The notes under the pieces were generated by a model. The model saw only the letters and a program-made list of their open reading frames with translations. It was not told the DNA's origin and did no database searches. 64,000 bases of DNA, taken from Zhengitettix transpicula. Taxonomy: Eukaryota; Arthropoda; Insecta; Orthoptera; Tetrigidae. The stretch's first letter is position 1, and every line of letters starts with the position of its first letter. The position numbers and the translations under genes are program-made. The stretch is from positions 217,278,746-217,342,745 of the forward strand of contig CM073590.1 in the NCBI GenBank assembly GCA_037074705.1, in the 5' to 3' direction. Below are positions 60,405-64,000 of this stretch, piece after piece.

Positions 60405-63400
60405 GTAAGTATGGATTAACAGCTCAAAACAGAGTCGACCACATCAATTGTTTCAGACGTACATTTTTCGAATTCGGTTATTTATACTACATTTAATAAA
60501 TGTTCCTAGTTTTACGTAACTGAAACTGGAGAAATTCTGAATACACCAGCGATAATGTTTTAGAGGCAGTTTCCTCCCGATGATAGTTATTCTTACAAAA
60601 TTATTTTCAACTACCGAATAAGCGAGAATTAACAAATTTATTACCACACTCTCTCAATTATGAATTCATAAAGTAATGCAATCAGACAGAAAATCCCTAA
60701 ACAGTAAATATCTTTTAAATAAGTAAGTATGCATAGAAAGAGAGATAGTGGGTGGCTTACCTGAAATTTAAGCTTGGTGTAGCCACTCGGGACAGGACAG
60801 GACAGGAGGAATAGTATGAAAAGTATGGCAAGAAATTATTGTCTATTAATATAGTTTGTGTTTAATTAATACTAAAATTAACAATACGAGCATTTTCGTA
60901 CTTTGAATACTCACTTACTAGACCAATGCTATGGTTTAAAATCTATTTTGTCTAAATCACGTTAATTTTCAATTTTTGTTTCCTGAACAAAATACATATT
61001 AATTCGTGTATGTTTTAGAACGTCACTATATTATTATTATTTTTCCAACATAAGTGACAACTAACTTATGTTACATATGTAACTGAAGCAAACATTATTT
61101 TTTAAAATTATTTTGACCATCATTCTGTTTACATCCGTATCCCAGTGGTCTTCATGAATCGATAATTTATTTCAAAAATTAATAAATTTATTCCAGAATA
61201 ATTTTATCAGAGCTTTTGAAAAATTGCCAAAGTCATTTTCAAATTGTACAAAATATTTTTTTAAATCAAAATATTGAGTTTTTTTCTTCAGTATGAAATT
61301 ATCAATTTAAATCTGTACAAATTGAGTATAAATTTCATGCAATTTTTTAAAAGTAATTAAAATATTGTGATATATAATTGGAAAAAAATAAAAATTGTAG
61401 TATCTGGACCGTATATACGTATCATAGCGTCTTACAGGATTATCGTAAGATATAGGTATCTTACTCTAAACCGTCGATTGAGTCAATATTTTAATATTAA
61501 ATATGAACGACAAATATTTTGGAGTATTTAAGGACAACTACGGAAAATTGTCGAAAGCTACGAAAAATTTCAAAGTAAAAAATAATTTTGGAAAAATTAA
61601 TAAAAGGTTTATTTAATGAAACGGTGAATCTTTGGAGTAAGGATATGAGCATAATTTATTTAAAATTATTTAAGCTACTAATAGTCAGATTATTTTAGAC
61701 GAAACCTCGGATTTCATGCAGTTGACTGAGCGAGGAAAGGTCTTCTGATGATTGATTAGTACTGCTCTCGGAAAACAGAACGTTAGAGGTCAATCTGGGA
61801 ACATTAGTTCAAAACATTAAGATGATTCGTTTTGTAAACGACATTTCATGGAAACTGTAATTTACCTAATTTTATAATAATTCAGAGTAATTATACGTTG
61901 CTACGCCTTGATATGTAAATACAATCAGATAAAAAATAAAAATATAAAATTTCATCGCTTAATTTCAAATTATCAAACACTTTCTTCGAATAACTTTTTG
62001 GTAATGTATAAACCCATAGTAGTATTACTAATATAACTTAAATTAGATTTATTTTCCGAAATCCCACAAATGAGAAATTGGGATTTGTAACAAGTATATC
62101 CATACAATTAATATTAATATGGAAACATGCTACAATAATAGTTATAAATATATAGATACACGATTAATAGGTGGAACTTAGCATACACAATCTGTAAACC
62201 CCCAAAGTAACGTATTTACGGTAAGGGTAAAGCGATGGCAAACCAAAAATGCTTGTGATGAATAATTAAAACCTTACAATGATTCTGATGGTGCACAACT
62301 TTGCATAAAATTACAATTAGCATACAATTAAAGTTTATTACAATTATTTCGCGCTTCACTTTTGAAAATTTCTTGGGAAGGTAAATACTATTTACTATTA
62401 TTTATACGTGGAATTATATATGAAACCCAATTATATCCATATTACACAATGAAATATGGATATACAGAATCTTTATATATATTGTAAACATGTATATATT
62501 TTTTCAACTTTTTCACATTCGTCTTTTTAAAACTGACGTGAAGCATGCTTTGGGAAGAGAGGAGAAAGGTTATCAGAGAAAATTGCTGTGTCGGAGCTTT
62601 ACGCGTGGTCATCTGCTGGCGGGACTTCCGCCTGTAAAAAGCTTGGTCGCCTCCGATAGCACCAAAGTGACGCACAAAAGTTCGTGGAACGGTCCTTTCA
62701 TGACTTGAATATTTCCCTGGGTAAATGCTGCTTTTAAGCCCACAGCGCTCCAATTTTAGTTTCGCCATCGACCGGCGTGTCGGAGCAAAATGCTGTGGGC
62801 ACGTTGTGAGCATTCGGGGACTACGTACAAGAAGGAAGTGCTAGAGCCAAGTGTTAATGGTGGCTATGGTACAACACCAAATTCTGAAAGTGACCTCAAG
62901 AAACTGTAAGCGCAGTGTAAAAACGTGTATCTCCGTTCAATTTAAAACGATTCGTTTCTGCAGGTATTAAAAGAAATATTGAGCAGAGTAATAATAGCAT
63001 AGTATTAGTCCAGTGGCCGTTAATAAGGATAATAGACAAGCAGAATAGGAAAAAGCGTAGAAAATTTCGTTCGATTATGGTTTATATATTATATTTCATT
63101 CTATTAAAAATTATCATGTGGTGGAAGTTTTGCAGGTTTATGAGTGTGTCTGATGTTGCCTGGAAGTAGGGTTTACAGATCTCTGAACACGATATAGCGT
63201 CCCTCCACACAAACCTGTTGGAAAATACCGATTAAGATTTATTTCTTGCATGCATTAGTTCTCTACTGGGGAAATAGGACAAGTTATAAAAACTAATATA
63301 AAAATGCTTCAGTGAAAACAATTCTAAATTTCTATATGCTACACATATCTCGTCAATAGATGTTCAATTAGTATTTTCAACGAGGTTTTCATGGCCTTGT

Positions 63401-64000
63401 GCTGTGATAAATTGTGATTGGCCGAAATTTCGGAGTAGGGTGTAGATGACCTCCCCGACAAAGTAATGAATGGAATATAAGCAGCGAGGGAGGAAGATTA
63501 TAACTTGAAAATTCGTCGGCGGGTTCTAAACATGTAAAGTGGTCTGCGAGGAGGAAGCGTCAGAGGAGAGCAGTTCCTGTGAACTGGATGAAGACGAATG
63601 AAGATAGCAGTAACTGCATCTTGACGCGCCCAGAATACACGGATAACTTGAGAGGTAAGTCCGATATTAATATATTGTCTTCTTTAGTAAGAGATGCAGA
63701 CGCGGGTCAATATTAAAAGTGGACAACCTATTTAAGGTAGTTGTAATCTAGAGCAGTCTCTCTTGAAAATATTCAGCGCAGGGGGCACTTGATCCTGGAC
63801 CATAGTTTTTCTTAAGTTCTTTTCAACGCCTCTAGAAGTAAGATAAAATAATCCGATATGCAAGATATTGCATGTTAAAATAATATACATGAAACGATTA
63901 AATTTCATATTTTTTTTATATATATCGAATAAAAATTCTCGCTGTTGTACGCTGATGACGTAAACGTTTCCGTCAAGGCTTTCCGATAATCTTACTATTA
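60405..64000 (+). other. Downstream intron sequence (partial) of the guanylyl cyclase gene
   Basis: This stretch follows the GTAAGT donor. No catalytic cyclase exon (expected motif around YFSDIVGFT) is visible in any + frame, so the intron runs past the window. Two GC-richer blocks stand out, at about 62520-62860 and 63400-63660. The first has overlapping open frames on both strands without recognisable homology; the second is described separately. A small GGACA run lies at about 60788-60805. The rest is AT-rich with nothing recognised. Confidence 0.6.
63410..63660 (+). promoter_or_regulatory. Possible promoter and first exon ending at a GTAAGT donor
   Basis: An inverted CCAAT box (ATTGG, 63417-63421), a 12-bp palindrome CCGAAATTTCGG (63422-63433) and a TATA-like AATATAAG (63474-63481) precede a GC-richer stretch. 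That stretch ends AGAG|GTAAGT, with the donor at 63655. An ATG at 63588 opens 22 codons to the donor (MKTNEDSSNCILTRPEYTDN..). This could be an alternative first exon on the gene's strand, or a promoter carried by a mobile element. It is inferred from motifs only. Confidence 0.25.

Noticed and set aside
62442..62813. Cyclase catalytic-domain exon or a separate gene on the minus strand (123 codons)
   Set aside because: No cyclase motif in any frame. The minus frame overlaps a + frame in a GC-richer block and shows no recognisable domain.
1..64000. CRISPR array, bacterial operon or prophage
   Set aside because: No regularly spaced repeats. Coding content is two spliced eukaryotic exons, and sequence composition is that of a eukaryotic intron.

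Overview
This window looks like AT-rich nuclear DNA from an arthropod with a large, repeat-laden genome, probably an insect. The reasons are spliceosomal exons with canonical GT/AG borders, a receptor guanylyl cyclase coding sequence, no compact or operon-like gene layout, Penelope-like retroelement remains, tRNA-related SINE-like pieces and many TA microsatellites. A polyneopteran such as a cockroach or termite would fit, but the sequence does not prove it.

Only one gene is visible, on the + strand. Two internal coding exons of a membrane (natriuretic-peptide-receptor-type) guanylyl cyclase lie at 5486-5657 and 60255-60404. The first holds the C-terminal end of the kinase-homology domain. 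The second holds the dimerisation coiled coil that leads into the cyclase domain. They join in frame (phase 2 to phase 2, giving an Arg codon across the junction) and are contiguous in the protein family, so the 54.6 kb between them is one intron. Earlier exons lie before base 1, and the cyclase catalytic exons lie beyond base 64000. None of the larger open frames elsewhere could be identified as a gene.

The rest is intronic repeats. Family A is an interspersed repeat of about 500 bp with a poly-A end on the minus strand, in seven copies, one of which is flanked by a likely 12-bp target-site duplication. Family B is a repeat of about 430 bp in four copies, one of them internally duplicated. 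tRNA-like SINE heads lie near 6.5 kb and 30.5 kb. Penelope-like (PLE) remains include a clear GIY-YIG endonuclease piece at 51.4 kb and an inverted (palindromic) GIY-YIG piece at 27.6 kb. Foldback elements lie at 23.6 and 31.6 kb, with a partial inverted copy of the latter at the window start.

The most interesting pattern is a set of short segments resembling the conserved core of a hammerhead ribozyme (CTGANGA, a stem-loop, then GAAAC). They recur at about 50, 11.8k, 15.7k, 23.6k, 23.8k, 30.1k, 31.7k, 51.8k, 58.7k and 59.5k. One follows the PLE coding remnant directly, and two sit in opposite arms of the 23.6 kb foldback. PLEs are known to carry hammerhead motifs, so the intron appears to hold many decayed PLE ends, some in head-to-head dimers. 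A GC-richer block near 63.4-63.65 kb has a CCAAT-like site, a TATA-like site and a strong 5' splice site, and might be an alternative first exon or a transposon promoter.
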